This document shows positions 8,453 through 17,342 of a stretch of DNA of 64,000 nt, piece after piece. The notes under the pieces were generated by a model, which saw nothing but the letters and a program-made list of their open reading frames with translations, ran no database searches and was not told the DNA's origin. Made by a program: the position numbers and the translations under genes. Each line of letters starts with the position of its first letter. The stretch's first letter is position 1. The stretch comes from Flavobacteriales bacterium (lineage in GTDB: Bacteria > Bacteroidota > Bacteroidia > Flavobacteriales_G > Salibacteraceae). The DNA lies in the NCBI GenBank assembly GCA_003499525.1, contig DNTB01000086.1:39832-103831 (forward strand), read 5' to 3'.

Positions 8453-8783
8453 TGTCCGCCATAATCCGAGGTCTTTCATGCTATTCTTTTAGAGTTTCCA
8501 TCAGATAAAAGGTGTGTTTCGAGCAAATGAAAAAACATTTTCACCGCCGTACTTGTCAGATCTTTACCAGATTTCAGATATCGATCAATTGATTAATGTC
8601 CAATATTTTGAAACCTTGCTATTCCTGATCATCCAGAATTTTAATAGAAGACTCGAGTTTGTTCAAGACCGTAGGTTAAAATGCTCTGCTACCATTGTGA
8701 CCAGGAATTGAAGTTGACCACTTAGGACTCAATACAAGCGGTGTCAGAGCTTTTTGATTGAGCTCACCGGTATGATGTTAAAC
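8453..8783. other. Intergenic region, no gene seen
   Basis: About 330 bp between the small RNA candidate and the 3' end of ndk. A 65-codon open frame at 8514-8711 on the plus strand has no recognisable domain or promoter and is treated as chance. Confidence 0.45.
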
Positions 8784-9203
8784 CTAAAACCTTTCCCTGA
8801 AGGAAAAGAAAAAATTCGCTTCAATATTGGCATTTTCATCACTATCCGATCCGTGTACAGCGTTTTCCGCTTTTGATTTTGCAAACTTCTTTCGAACAGT
8901 GCCCTCTTCGGCTTCCGCTGGGTCCGTAGCACCAATGAGTTTTCTGAAATCAGCGACGGCATTCTCTTTTTCAAGAATTGCAGCATAAATAGGACCTGAG
9001 CTCATATATGATACAAGATCCGAATAAAATGGACGCTCTTTATGCACCTCATAGAATGTTCCGGCTTGTTCCTGAGTTAAGAGAGTTTTCTTCAATGCGA
9101 CAATTCTGAACCCCCCTTCAGTAATCATTTGAAGTATGTTCATTTCGTTTCCCTCTGCGACAGCTTCAGGTTTGATCATGGTAAAAGTCTTTGATCCAGC
9201 CAT
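8784..9203 (-). CDS. ndk: Nucleoside diphosphate kinase
   Basis: Ndk balances NDP and NTP pools by ping-pong phosphotransfer through a phosphohistidine. The 139-residue product is normal length. Seen: 'TFTMIKPEAV' near the N terminus, 'RPFYSDLVSYMSSGP' (K/R-P-F-Y/F motif) and the active-site 'NAVHGSDS' with the catalytic His at residue 117, ending 'EANFFFSFRERF'. I start at the ATG at 9203 ('MAGSKTF'); the ATG at 9230 would add nine residues not found in the family. In Flavobacteriales ndk is commonly beside the DHH/nrnA and gldI genes, as here across the divergent mutS-like gene. Confidence 0.97.
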   Translation of the reverse strand: MAGSKTFTMIKPEAVAEGNEMNILQMITEGGFRIVALKKTLLTQEQAGTFYEVHKERPFYSDLVSYMSSGPIYAAILEKENAVADFRKLIGATDPAEAEEGTVRKKFAKSKAENAVHGSDSDENANIEANFFFSFRERF

Positions 9204-9326
9204 TTTTAATATGTTTAAATTTTGCTGCAATATTAAGAGAAGAGCTCATAGGACAAGAATTCAGGGTATTTAATTTTACTGAATAGGAAAAGTCTAATTT
9301 GCGCCTTCAAATTCGATGGAACAGGA

Positions 9327-11111
9327 ATGAGTTTTATCTATAATTCACGAATTTCACAGTTCGAGTTTCAACTCAAGAAATATCGGAATGCAGCTCGTAA
9401 TTTGTCCTGGTTAAGAGCATTAATTTTCGTACTCATTCTCGGTGGAATTTACAACTATTGGGGTCAATGGCTAACAATGTCTTTGGTTACCACCGTGGGA
9501 ATAGGACTTTTTATCCGGCTAATTATTCTCAGCTTAAAAGCCAATAATGAGGTTAAGTACTATGAAAAAATCATTGAACTCAACCAAAATGAGATTAAAG
9601 CCCTGGAGGGAAAATGGGAAAATCCTGAAAATGGCAAGAAGTGGGAAAATCACAAACATAGCTATAGCCGTGATTTGGATATATTCGGTGAAAGCAGTTT
9701 ATATGCCAAATTGAACCGAACCGTAACAATTAATGGTAGTCAAAAGCTTGCTAAATGGCTTCAGAATTTAACCCTTAGTGCTGACGAGATACAAAGAAAA
9801 CAGCAGGCCATTGAAGAGCTAAAAAAGGATTTGGATTGGCGACAGGATTTTCTTACGAAGGGAGCACTTAATCCATTATCAGAAAGGGATATTCAGAACA
9901 TCAAAAACTGGAGAAAAACCGACATTCAGTTTGGTAAGTTTCATTCATTTCTGCTTTGGACCATTCCTCTTGTTTCTTTGGCAGTAGCAGTTTTTTGGGG
10001 TTTGGGCTACCTGAGTTTCTATCAGGGATTACTCTATTTCTTTCTTGTACCTCTTGGTTATACAGGTCTGAATATCAAAAAGTTAAACCAATATCATGAA
10101 AATATCACTACCGTTACGCATAATCTAAAGTCTCTTTCCGCACTATTAGAATGTATTGAAAACAAAGAGTTCAACTCGGATATTCTTGCCAGGTCTAAGG
10201 CAGAAATAGAAGCAAACCAGGGAAGAAAGGCCTCGCGAGCCGTTCGAATACTACAAAAACATTTAGGGCAGTTTGATCAGAGAATTAATCTTCTAGCCGG
10301 TTTAATCATGAATGCCCTTTTACTTTGGGATTATCATCATATAAGAATATTAGAAGACTGGAAGACCAAGCACAGCTCTGAACTGGACACCTGGATAGAG
10401 AATACAGGAACTCTTGACGCTTATTGCAGCTTTGCAAATCTTGCTATGAACAGAGGAGATTTTGTTTACCCCGAATTTAGTGACGAACCTCTTTTCCTGA
10501 GTGTTGAGAATACTGCCCACCCGCTTATGCCGGGCAAAGATGCAGTGCGAAACTCTTTTGAGCAGAAGGGTTCAGGAGCGGTGAGTATTATTACTGGGGC
10601 AAATATGGCCGGGAAGAGTACTTTTTTAAGAACCATTGGGGTAAATCTTGTTCTTGCTATGAATGGCAGTGTAGTAAACTGCACTTCGATGTTGTTCAAC
10701 CCTGCCGTGCTTTTTACCAGCATGTCAGTAAGTGATTCTCTTAAGGATAACGAATCCTATTTCTTCGCTGAGTTGAGCCGCTTGTCTCAATTGGACGAAA
10801 TTCTGAATCAGGGAACACCGACCTACGCACTTCTCGATGAGATTTTAAAAGGGACGAACTCCAGAGACAAAGAAGAGGGATCTAAAGCATTTGTGCGAAA
10901 GTTAACCTCAAGAAAGGTATCTGCCATCGTGGCAACACATGATCTGGGACTTTGTGAACTTGAAAGTGAATTCCCTGAACGTATACGAAACCAGAGTTTT
11001 GATGTGCTTATCGATCAGGATGAGTTGAGATTTGACTACACCTTAAAAGATGGTATTTGCACTCAGATGAATGCCACTTTCCTGCTTAGGAAAATGGGAA
11101 TTGTGGAATAG
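9327..11111 (+). CDS. Membrane-anchored MutS-family ATPase
   Basis: A 594-residue MutS-related protein of a type common in Bacteroidota. It lacks the mismatch-recognition domain I; instead the N-terminal part has hydrophobic segments near residues 27-67 and 210-245, suggesting membrane attachment. The C-terminal MutS ATPase is intact: Walker A 'GANMAGKSTFLRTIG' near 424-438, 'SMSVSDSLKDNESYFFAEL' (domain V switch), Walker B 'YALLDEILKGTNS', and 'VATHDLGL'. Canonical mismatch repair is unlikely without domain I; the true role of this group is not established. It is divergent from ndk and followed 10 bp later by nrnA. ATPase family certain, function open. Confidence 0.9.
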   Translation: MSFIYNSRISQFEFQLKKYRNAARNLSWLRALIFVLILGGIYNYWGQWLTMSLVTTVGIGLFIRLIILSLKANNEVKYYEKIIELNQNEIKALEGKWENPENGKKWENHKHSYSRDLDIFGESSLYAKLNRTVTINGSQKLAKWLQNLTLSADEIQRKQQAIEELKKDLDWRQDFLTKGALNPLSERDIQNIKNWRKTDIQFGKFHSFLLWTIPLVSLAVAVFWGLGYLSFYQGLLYFFLVPLGYTGLNIKKLNQYHENITTVTHNLKSLSALLECIENKEFNSDILARSKAEIEANQGRKASRAVRILQKHLGQFDQRINLLAGLIMNALLLWDYHHIRILEDWKTKHSSELDTWIENTGTLDAYCSFANLAMNRGDFVYPEFSDEPLFLSVENTAHPLMPGKDAVRNSFEQKGSGAVSIITGANMAGKSTFLRTIGVNLVLAMNGSVVNCTSMLFNPAVLFTSMSVSDSLKDNESYFFAELSRLSQLDEILNQGTPTYALLDEILKGTNSRDKEEGSKAFVRKLTSRKVSAIVATHDLGLCELESEFPERIRNQSFDVLIDQDELRFDYTLKDGICTQMNATFLLRKMGIVE

Positions 11112-11121
11112 AAAAGACCAT

Positions 11122-12126
11122 ATGGAAAGAACTGAACTTGATAAATTATTCTCACTGATAAGTGAATATCAGAAATTTGTGGTTATTCCTCATATTAATC
11201 CAGATGGAGATGCTATGGGATCGACATTGGCCATGAAGCAATATATAGAAGTAAAAGGTAAAACTGCGACTGTGATTGCTCCGAACAAATTTCCAATGTT
11301 TTATTCATGGATGCCCGGAGCTAAAGATGTCGTTCTATTTGATGAAGACAAGAAAAGAGCTTCTTCTATCCTGGATGATGCCGAGGTATTACTCTTTTTA
11401 GATTTTAATGATCTGTCAAGAGTGGAAGATTTGCAAAAAACCATAGCCGAGCTCCATTCAGCTCCAAAAACCGTAATTATAGATCATCATCGAGACCCAA
11501 AAAGGATTACCGATGTTCTTATTTCTGAAGTGGGAAAGTCTTCCACCTCTGAAATGGTTTATGATATCATTATGGCCAATGGTGATGGTGACACGATCAA
11601 CTCAAATATAGCAGCTTGCATATACACAGGAATATTGACCGATACCGGAAGTTTCAGATTCAACTCAACAACGTCATCTACTCATCGTGCTGTAGCTCAT
11701 CTTATTGATTGCGGAATAGAACCCGATCTGATTTATGAACAGATTTTCGATAACAATAACCTCTCCCGACTCCGGCTTACAGGTCATGCACTGGTAAATC
11801 GGCTCGTCATGGTAGGAGAGCGGGCAAGCTATATGGCCTTAAACCTTGAAGAACTCGAACGATTCGATTACCGTAAAGGCGACACAGAAGGTTTGGTCAA
11901 TTATGGTTTAGGAATTAAAGGCGTTGTACTCACACTGTTTATGAGGGAATCGAGAGAAGGGTATGTGAAAATCTCCCTGAGGTCCAAAGGAAATGTGGAC
12001 GTGAATTCTATTGCTCGAAATCATTTTAACGGTGGGGGACATAAGAACGCCGCGGGTGGAAAATTTTACGGTTCCATAGAAGAATCTATAGCAGTTTTTC
12101 AGAATGTAGTTAATGAGCTTTTATAG
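11122..12126 (+). CDS. nrnA: DHH phosphoesterase, NrnA-like oligoribonuclease/pAp phosphatase
   Basis: NrnA-type enzymes degrade 2-5 nt RNA oligomers and 3'-phosphoadenosine 5'-phosphate. The 334-residue product shows the DHH-family motifs in order: 'HINPDGDAMGS' (I), 'DFNDLSRVED' (II), 'IIDHHRDP' (III, the DHH signature), 'TDTGSFRF' (IV) and the DHHA1 'GGGHKNAAGG' motif. I use the ATG at 11122 ('MERTEL') because the longer frame from 11071 runs inside the mutS-like gene and lacks homology. Its last 14 bp overlap the following FKBP lipoprotein gene, so the three genes form an operon. Confidence 0.93.
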   Translation: MERTELDKLFSLISEYQKFVVIPHINPDGDAMGSTLAMKQYIEVKGKTATVIAPNKFPMFYSWMPGAKDVVLFDEDKKRASSILDDAEVLLFLDFNDLSRVEDLQKTIAELHSAPKTVIIDHHRDPKRITDVLISEVGKSSTSEMVYDIIMANGDGDTINSNIAACIYTGILTDTGSFRFNSTTSSTHRAVAHLIDCGIEPDLIYEQIFDNNNLSRLRLTGHALVNRLVMVGERASYMALNLEELERFDYRKGDTEGLVNYGLGIKGVVLTLFMRESREGYVKISLRSKGNVDVNSIARNHFNGGGHKNAAGGKFYGSIEESIAVFQNVVNELL

Positions 12127-12643
12127 AATTATAGTGCTTCTTTCCGCATTGCTGTGGGCCCTGTTAAGTTCTTGTGAGCAAAGAAATAGTAGCGGAAATT
12201 CGGAACAACAGAATGATATAAACCTGGAGGAAACCGGTAAAAGAAAAGTTGAAATTGAAGAAATTCAGATAAAGAAATACATCAAGCGCAGAGATTGGGA
12301 TGTATTGGAAACGGGGACAGGCTTGAGAATACACTTCCTGAACGATACAGCTGCAGATACAAGGAAACCGGTAAAAGGAAATTGGGTCAAGGTTGCTCAC
12401 AAGATGCAGCTGATTAACGGTCGGGTGGTCTATGAGGCAAGTGAGTCTGATCCGGCTGAATTTCGGGTCGACATGGATGAGGTTGAGAGTGGTATCCACG
12501 AAGGAATAAAGTATCTCAGTGTTGGCGATAGTGCGGTCTTCATTATACCTTCGGCTCTCGGGCACGGAGTCACAGGAAATCAAGATAGAATTCCGGGAGA
12601 TGCCACTTTAATTGTGAACATTAAGTTATTATCCATAAGATGA
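12113..12643 (+). CDS. gldI: GldI-like FKBP-type prolyl isomerase lipoprotein
   Basis: A 176-residue lipoprotein with lipobox 'LLSSC' (Cys21) and a C-terminal FKBP fold ('GNWVKVAHKMQLINGRVVYEA', 'VESGIHEGIKYLSVGDSAVFIIPSALGHG', 'ATLIVNIKLL'; key residues given). It should fold envelope proteins on the periplasmic face of a membrane. In gliding Flavobacteriales GldI is a lipoprotein of this design needed for gliding and linked to T9SS, and as I recall it sits directly after the DHH/nrnA gene, as here. The GldI assignment therefore rests on architecture plus position; a general FKBP lipoprotein is the alternative. Overlaps nrnA by 14 bp and the next gene by 4 bp. Confidence 0.75.
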   Translation: MSFYRIIVLLSALLWALLSSCEQRNSSGNSEQQNDINLEETGKRKVEIEEIQIKKYIKRRDWDVLETGTGLRIHFLNDTAADTRKPVKGNWVKVAHKMQLINGRVVYEASESDPAEFRVDMDEVESGIHEGIKYLSVGDSAVFIIPSALGHGVTGNQDRIPGDATLIVNIKLLSIR

Positions 12644-13515
12644 GATTTTTTGGACTGGCAGTACTTCTTATTCTAATTGGAGCTTGCAATCAAAAGCCAG
12701 AATTTGAAGGTTTTACAAAATCACAATCAGGACTTTACTACAAGCTCAATACTATTGGAGAACTCGACAAAGAAGTGGAAGAGGGTATGGCTGTGATGTT
12801 CGATGTCCGCATCAGTACACTTGAAGGAAATTTCTTGTATTCCAGTGCTCAGGATACAACCGTTGCTTCCATCATTTATTCCCGAAAAAAAGACGGTGCG
12901 CTTTTGCAGGCCATTGGAATGTTGCTGGAAGGAGACAGTGCGGAGTTCATTACACCAACCGAAAAAATTGCTGAATACTTTCCGATTGAAACCATGGACG
13001 AGCGTGTTCATATGAGTCTCAAAATCCGCAGAGTGCAGGATGCTGAAAGGTGGTACTTTGACCAAAAGTATCCAGATCTATTGATGGACTATGAGCTTGC
13101 TGAGCAGGAACAATTGCAAAGAATGCTGCGCCAGGTGGAGCCAAGAAAAGTCAGAAAGCTTGGAGGAATGTACTACATCATCAAGAAAAAAGGTAAGGGT
13201 TTAAGACCAGTTAAAGGGGATAGGGTGACCATCCATTATGAAGGGTTTTTATTGGATAGTACAAAGTTCGATTCAACTCGTGATGTAGAAACACCATTTT
13301 CGTATACCCTGGGGGAAAAGGAGCAGGTAATTCAAGGAGTGGATATCAGTGTCCGACAACTGGCACCGGGAGGTAAAGCACTGTTTATAATTCCGTCGCA
13401 ACTGGCATTTTCTGAAACTGGATCTTCCACAGGAATTGTCCCGCCACACACTACCGTGATGTATGAGATTGAGCTACTAGAGGTAGTCCCTGGTGATGCA
13501 GAAAAATCTCTGTAG
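12640..13515 (+). CDS. FKBP-type prolyl isomerase lipoprotein with two FKBP-like modules
   Basis: A 291-residue lipoprotein (lipobox 'LIGAC', Cys16). Residues ~45-130 look like a degenerate FKBP module ('GMAVMFDVRI', 'LLEGDSAEFI', 'HMSLKIRRV'), and residues ~175-285 are a complete FKBP domain: 'VKGDRVTIHYEGFLLDSTKFDST', 'VIQGVDISVRQLAPGGKALFIIPSQLAF', 'VPPHTTVMYEIELLEV' (key residues given). The N-terminal copy has probably lost isomerase activity and may serve dimerisation or chaperone function. It overlaps the GldI-like gene by 4 bp (ATGA junction) and closes the nrnA operon. Confidence 0.88.
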   Translation: MRFFGLAVLLILIGACNQKPEFEGFTKSQSGLYYKLNTIGELDKEVEEGMAVMFDVRISTLEGNFLYSSAQDTTVASIIYSRKKDGALLQAIGMLLEGDSAEFITPTEKIAEYFPIETMDERVHMSLKIRRVQDAERWYFDQKYPDLLMDYELAEQEQLQRMLRQVEPRKVRKLGGMYYIIKKKGKGLRPVKGDRVTIHYEGFLLDSTKFDSTRDVETPFSYTLGEKEQVIQGVDISVRQLAPGGKALFIIPSQLAFSETGSSTGIVPPHTTVMYEIELLEVVPGDAEKSL

Positions 13516-13774
13516 AACTAGAAGGTACTCGTTTGAATTTTTCCTGGAGCTACAAGTGCTTCAGCTTTGTTTGTGTTGCATAAGTTTCTGGTCTTGAGCA
13601 TATTATAGATCTGAATTCTTGGTTTTAAATACCTTTTATGGTGAGAACATTACTTAAGCTCGAGGATTTTTTTCTTTCTCAGGAGATACAAAAAACCTAC
13701 TAATACGATGATCATGAGCAATAAAGATCTGTAACTTCTATTGGTTAAGAGTCAGTTCCCGTCCCAGAAAGACC

Positions 13775-14440
13775 TCAGTCGAGATAGGCTCGGATCCCCA
13801 GTTCGAAAAAATGCTTCATTTTTTGAGCTTCAAAAGGCAGATCAGCGGTGCTAATATTGGTAAAACCATAAGAGAAGGCGTACCTTGGAGCGAGGAAAAT
13901 CCCTTCGGTTAAAATGATTTCATAGCTGAAATTTGCGCTTAGCCCAAAGCTGAATTGCACAAGGTTTCCGTAAGATTCTACATGAACTAATTCAATGGTG
14001 GAGGTAGAATCAAGTACTTCAATGGTGCCCTCATATTTGTCGCTCTGAATGAATTCGAATGTGGTGCCTAAACCAATGTTTAGTTTTTTCTCCATCGCTT
14101 TAATATTTATAGGAAAGATTTCAGCTTCAAGGCTTTGCATGGATAATGTAATGTTGTGCTTTTTGTGGATCTTATCTTCAGGTGTAAGAAACTTCCAATC
14201 TGAGGAAGATGCCGTGTACCGAAAGACAAACTGAACAGGGTTCTTTTGAATCATCACATCCTGAAAGCTTATGCCAAGGCTGAATCCGTTGCCATTTGAG
14301 GCATGAACCTCTGAAGATTCAGGTTTTTCAGAAATAACAAAAGAAGGAAAATGGTATCCACCGAATAGTTCAGCTTTTTGGCTGTAGAGGTTTAAAGAGG
14401 AAAGTAGGATTATTCCGAAAACTACGGCCTTGTGCTGCAT
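13775..14440 (-). CDS. Predicted outer-membrane beta-barrel protein
   Basis: A 221-residue protein beginning at the ATG at 14440, which gives a signal peptide ('VVFGIILLSSLNLYSQ'); the longer frame from 14533 would add a non-homologous leader and overlap aat. After the signal, alternating hydrophobic strands with aromatic belts follow ('GLGTTFEFIQ', 'VQFSFGLSANFSYEI', 'FLAPRYAFSYGFTNI', 'HFFELGIRAYLD'), typical of small 8-strand PorT-like barrels of Bacteroidota. No specific family was recognised and the final residue is Asp rather than Phe. Divergently placed to aat with 75 bp between starts. Confidence 0.7.
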   Translation of the reverse strand: MQHKAVVFGIILLSSLNLYSQKAELFGGYHFPSFVISEKPESSEVHASNGNGFSLGISFQDVMIQKNPVQFVFRYTASSSDWKFLTPEDKIHKKHNITLSMQSLEAEIFPINIKAMEKKLNIGLGTTFEFIQSDKYEGTIEVLDSTSTIELVHVESYGNLVQFSFGLSANFSYEIILTEGIFLAPRYAFSYGFTNISTADLPFEAQKMKHFFELGIRAYLD

Positions 14441-14515
14441 GATCGTGTGCAAATATGCACAATGAGATAAGACAAAGCATGTAATATTTGCAGTGAAAAC
14501 TTCACCTTTACTTTT

Positions 14516-15220
14516 GTGAGGAATATTACTCAAATAGGCGACAAACTGTATTTCCCGCCGTCATCAAATGCCGATGAAGAAGGACTCTTGGCTTATGGAG
14601 GAGATTTATCGGTCGAGCGGCTGAAAATGGCATATTCAAAGGGTATATTTCCGTGGTATCAGGAGGGGTATCCGGTGCTATGGTGGACTCCCAACCCTAG
14701 GTTTGTACTCTACCCACAGAGTTTTAGAGTATCTAAATCTCTGCGACAAACCATAAGAAATAAAGGATATAGAATAACTATTAATCGGAACTTTAAAGCT
14801 GTAGTGGAGGGTTGTAAATCTCTACCAAGAAAGGGGCAGGAGGGTACCTGGATAACCTCCGATCTGAAAGTTGCATACCACCGATTGCACTTGATGGGAA
14901 TTGCTCATTCCATTGAGGTTTGGCTGGAAAACGACCTGGCCGGAGGTTTGTACGGGTTATTATATGGAGATGTTTTTTTTGGAGAATCTATGTTTACCCG
15001 GGAGAGGGATGCCTCCAAGGTTGCGCTGTACAATTTGTCCAAATTAATGGTCAACAATGGCGGAAAGCTTATTGACTGCCAGGTGTATACCAAACACCTG
15101 AAATCGCTCGGGGCCGTGCACATCTCTCGCAAAGAATTTGAACAAGAACTGTCTATGACAGCTAAAAACTATAATTCGGACCCCTGGACAAATACTTTAA
15201 AATTTGAGGTAGTTACTTAA
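14516..15220 (+). CDS. aat: Leucyl/phenylalanyl-tRNA--protein transferase
   Basis: Aat attaches Leu or Phe from charged tRNA to N-terminal Arg or Lys of proteins, marking them for ClpAP under the N-degron rule. The 234-residue product shows the family signature 'GLLAYGGDLSVERLKMAYSKGIFPWY' (key residues G-L-L-A-x-G-G-D-L and G-I-F-P-W), 'WWTPNPRFVLYP', 'GTWITSDLKVAYHRLH', 'GGLYGLLYGDVFFGESMF' and 'LIDCQVYTKHLKSLGA'. The only plausible start is GTG at 14516; no ATG occurs before the conserved core. Curiously, the bases over this start read TACTTTTG, an exact -7 promoter box, so either coincidence or an internal promoter. Confidence 0.96.
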   Translation: MRNITQIGDKLYFPPSSNADEEGLLAYGGDLSVERLKMAYSKGIFPWYQEGYPVLWWTPNPRFVLYPQSFRVSKSLRQTIRNKGYRITINRNFKAVVEGCKSLPRKGQEGTWITSDLKVAYHRLHLMGIAHSIEVWLENDLAGGLYGLLYGDVFFGESMFTRERDASKVALYNLSKLMVNNGGKLIDCQVYTKHLKSLGAVHISRKEFEQELSMTAKNYNSDPWTNTLKFEVVT

Positions 15221-15225
15221 TTTTG
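15218..15225 (+). promoter_or_regulatory. -7 promoter box of modA
   Basis: TAATTTTG, exact TAnnTTTG match overlapping the aat stop codon; predicted start near 15232 leaves a ~10-nt leader before the modA ATG. Confidence 0.55.
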
Positions 15226-15241
15226 ACCGTTATATCTTTTT

Positions 15242-16003
15242 ATGCATAACGCTTTTCAATTCCTCTTTACTTTTATTCTTGCGCAAGTAATTTTCAGTTC
15301 TTGCTCTAAATCCGGTGAGGGTCATTTAACTGTAGCTATTTCTGCAAATGCTCGCTATGCAATTGAAGAGATTTGCGATACGCTTGAAGTGCAAGGGTTG
15401 AATATTGAAATAGTCATTGGCTCTTCAGGAAAGCTAGCTTCTCAGATTATAGAAGGAGCACCATTTGATGTATTCATTTCAGCCGATATGAATTATCCGA
15501 AGGCAGTTGCTCAGGCTGGAAAGGCTTTGACTAGTCCGATGGCATACGCACGAGGAAGGCTAGTACTTTGGTCATGTCGCGAGAATGTTTCTCCTGATCC
15601 TACTTTTTCAAATTTGGAAGAACTTGAACATGTGGCAATCCCAAATACGGAGCTTGCACCTTATGGTCGAGCAGCAAGAGCATACCTTAAGGATATCGAA
15701 ATGTGGGATTCCGTCTATCCAAAGCTGGTTTATGGGGAGAGTGTGGCACAAACCAATCAATTCATCTTTGCCGAAGCAGTTGATGTTGGATTTACCGCAA
15801 TGTCTGTTGTAAAGGCACCAGACAATATCGGTATTGGGAGTTGGGTTGAGTTGCCTTTGGACTCATACCCTCCTGTTATTCAAGGACTTGTGATTGTTGA
15901 TAGAGAAGGAAGATCGTCTCTTGCTGCTCAGTCTTTTGTGGATTATGTACTGTCTGAAAACGGACTTGAGATATTGAATAAATACGGTTATGATAAGCCT
16001 TAG
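15242..16003 (+). CDS. modA: Molybdate ABC transporter substrate-binding lipoprotein
   Basis: ModA captures molybdate or tungstate outside the inner membrane and delivers it to ModBC. The 253-residue precursor has lipobox 'IFSSC' (Cys21), so it is a tethered binding protein. Family features: 'SANARYAIEEIC' and 'GSSGKLASQIIEGAPFDVFISAD' (oxyanion-binding Ser region), 'MAYARGRLVLWS' , 'NTELAPYGRAARAYL', 'ESVAQTNQFIFAEAVDVGFTAMSVV'. Followed by modB after 3 bp and modC after 1 bp, a compact operon. No molybdenum-cofactor synthesis gene is in the window, so the enzyme it supplies is encoded elsewhere. Confidence 0.93.
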   Translation: MHNAFQFLFTFILAQVIFSSCSKSGEGHLTVAISANARYAIEEICDTLEVQGLNIEIVIGSSGKLASQIIEGAPFDVFISADMNYPKAVAQAGKALTSPMAYARGRLVLWSCRENVSPDPTFSNLEELEHVAIPNTELAPYGRAARAYLKDIEMWDSVYPKLVYGESVAQTNQFIFAEAVDVGFTAMSVVKAPDNIGIGSWVELPLDSYPPVIQGLVIVDREGRSSLAAQSFVDYVLSENGLEILNKYGYDKP

Positions 16004-16006
16004 TAG

Positions 16007-16666
16007 ATGAATACTATCCTGATCACCGTAAAACTGGCCATCATCACTTCAGTGATACTGCTTGGTGTAGGTATCCCAATCGCATTTTGGCTGAGTAGGT
16101 CTAAAGCGAAAATTAAACCGATTGTTGATGCCTTGGTAGCCTTGCCTCTTGTATTGCCACCAACGGTATTGGGTTTTTATCTACTTCTGGCGCTGAGTCC
16201 AGGGAGCTGGTTCGGGAGTCTGGCGGTGACAGTATTGGGCAAACCTCTGGTATTTTCATTTGAAGGTTTGGTAATAGGATCAGTATTATACAGTTTGCCG
16301 TTTATGGTTTATCCGGTACAGTCTGGTATGAAGGGACTGTCACCAAGGCTTTATGAGGCTGCACAAAGTTTGGGAAAAAGCAATCTACAAATTCTTTGGG
16401 ATGTTGTCCTTCCGAATATCCGCCCTTCACTCCTGGCAGGTTTGGTGCTGACGTTTGCGCATACTGTAGGGGAATTTGGGGTAGTATTGATGATTGGGGG
16501 TAGCATTCCCGGAGAAACCAGGGTTGCTTCAATAGCTATATACGATGAGGTAGAAGCACTGAATTACAGCAGTGCAAATAAGTACGCCCTCATTCTAGTC
16601 GGAATATCATTTTTAGCTCTAACCCTGCTGTATTCAGGACAAAAAAGAATAAACCGCTTTTGGTAA
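16007..16666 (+). CDS. modB: Molybdate ABC transporter permease
   Basis: A 219-residue inner-membrane permease with about five to six hydrophobic segments. It carries the ABC permease EAA loop 'YEAAQSLGKSNLQILWDVVLPNIRPSLLAG' (key residues E-A-A-x-x-L-G and L-P), which couples to ModC, and 'LPLVLPPTVLGFYLLLALSPGSWFG', characteristic of ModB. It lies 3 bp after modA and 1 bp before modC, so the three are certainly co-transcribed. Confidence 0.95.
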   Translation: MNTILITVKLAIITSVILLGVGIPIAFWLSRSKAKIKPIVDALVALPLVLPPTVLGFYLLLALSPGSWFGSLAVTVLGKPLVFSFEGLVIGSVLYSLPFMVYPVQSGMKGLSPRLYEAAQSLGKSNLQILWDVVLPNIRPSLLAGLVLTFAHTVGEFGVVLMIGGSIPGETRVASIAIYDEVEALNYSSANKYALILVGISFLALTLLYSGQKRINRFW

Positions 16667-16667
16667 C

Positions 16668-17342
16668 ATGCTCAGGGTATCAGTAAATAAGAAACTGAAT
16701 GGTTCAGGTGGTATGATGGATCTGAGTATAGATTTCTCTGTGGAGAATGGGGAGTGCATAGCGTTATTTGGCCCTTCAGGTGCGGGAAAGACATCGATTC
16801 TACGGATGATTGCCGGTTTTTTGAAACCCGATTCAGGAAGAATTCAGATGAACGATCAGCTATGGTTTTCCAGCCGAGATAAGGCAAACCTTTCTTCAAG
16901 TTTGAGAAATCTGGGTATTGTTTTTCAGGAGAATGCCCTTTTTCCGAATATGACCGTCCACCGAAATCTAAAATTTGCTCTTCGTAATGGGCAAGGTGCT
17001 TCGCGGATTGAGGAATTCATGGAGCTCTTTGAATTGGAATTACTCAAAGACCAATATCCTCATGAATTGTCGGGAGGTCAAAAGCAAAGAGTTTCCCTCG
17101 CACGTGCAATGATTTATAACCCGAGTACTCTTCTCCTTGACGAGCCTTTTGCCTCTTTGGACGAACACAGTACTTCAAGACTTTCAGGACTCGTCCTGGA
17201 AATGCGACGGTCGTTTAACCCGTCTATCATTCTAGTTAGTCACAGCAGAAATGAAGTTAGGGATATCGCTCAGAGAGTGTTATGCATTCAGGAGGGGAGG
17301 GTGCTTCGCGACATCTCTATAGCTGAATTTCAAGCATTATAA
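16668..17342 (+). CDS. modC: Molybdate ABC transporter ATP-binding protein, short form
   Basis: ModC powers molybdate import. At 224 residues it contains only the nucleotide-binding domain: Walker A 'GPSGAGKTS' near residues 34-42, Q-loop 'GIVFQENALFPNMTV', signature 'LSGGQKQRVSLARAM', Walker B 'LLLDEPFASLD', H-loop 'LVSHS'. The C-terminal MOP/TOBE molybdate-sensing domain found in E. coli-type ModC (about 350 residues) is absent, so feedback inhibition by bound molybdate is not expected in this protein. Its stop codon forms the first bases of the terminator stem. Confidence 0.93.
   Translation: MLRVSVNKKLNGSGGMMDLSIDFSVENGECIALFGPSGAGKTSILRMIAGFLKPDSGRIQMNDQLWFSSRDKANLSSSLRNLGIVFQENALFPNMTVHRNLKFALRNGQGASRIEEFMELFELELLKDQYPHELSGGQKQRVSLARAMIYNPSTLLLDEPFASLDEHSTSRLSGLVLEMRRSFNPSIILVSHSRNEVRDIAQRVLCIQEGRVLRDISIAEFQAL

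Noticed and set aside
8514..8711. 65-codon plus-strand frame between the small RNA candidate and ndk
   Set aside because: No promoter box, no domain, starts beyond the strong terminator.
13650..13715. 21-residue hydrophobic peptide on the minus strand ('MIIVLVGFLYLLRKKK...')
   Set aside because: Looks like a tail anchor, but too short, no promoter, and no homology can be judged; probably chance or a remnant.
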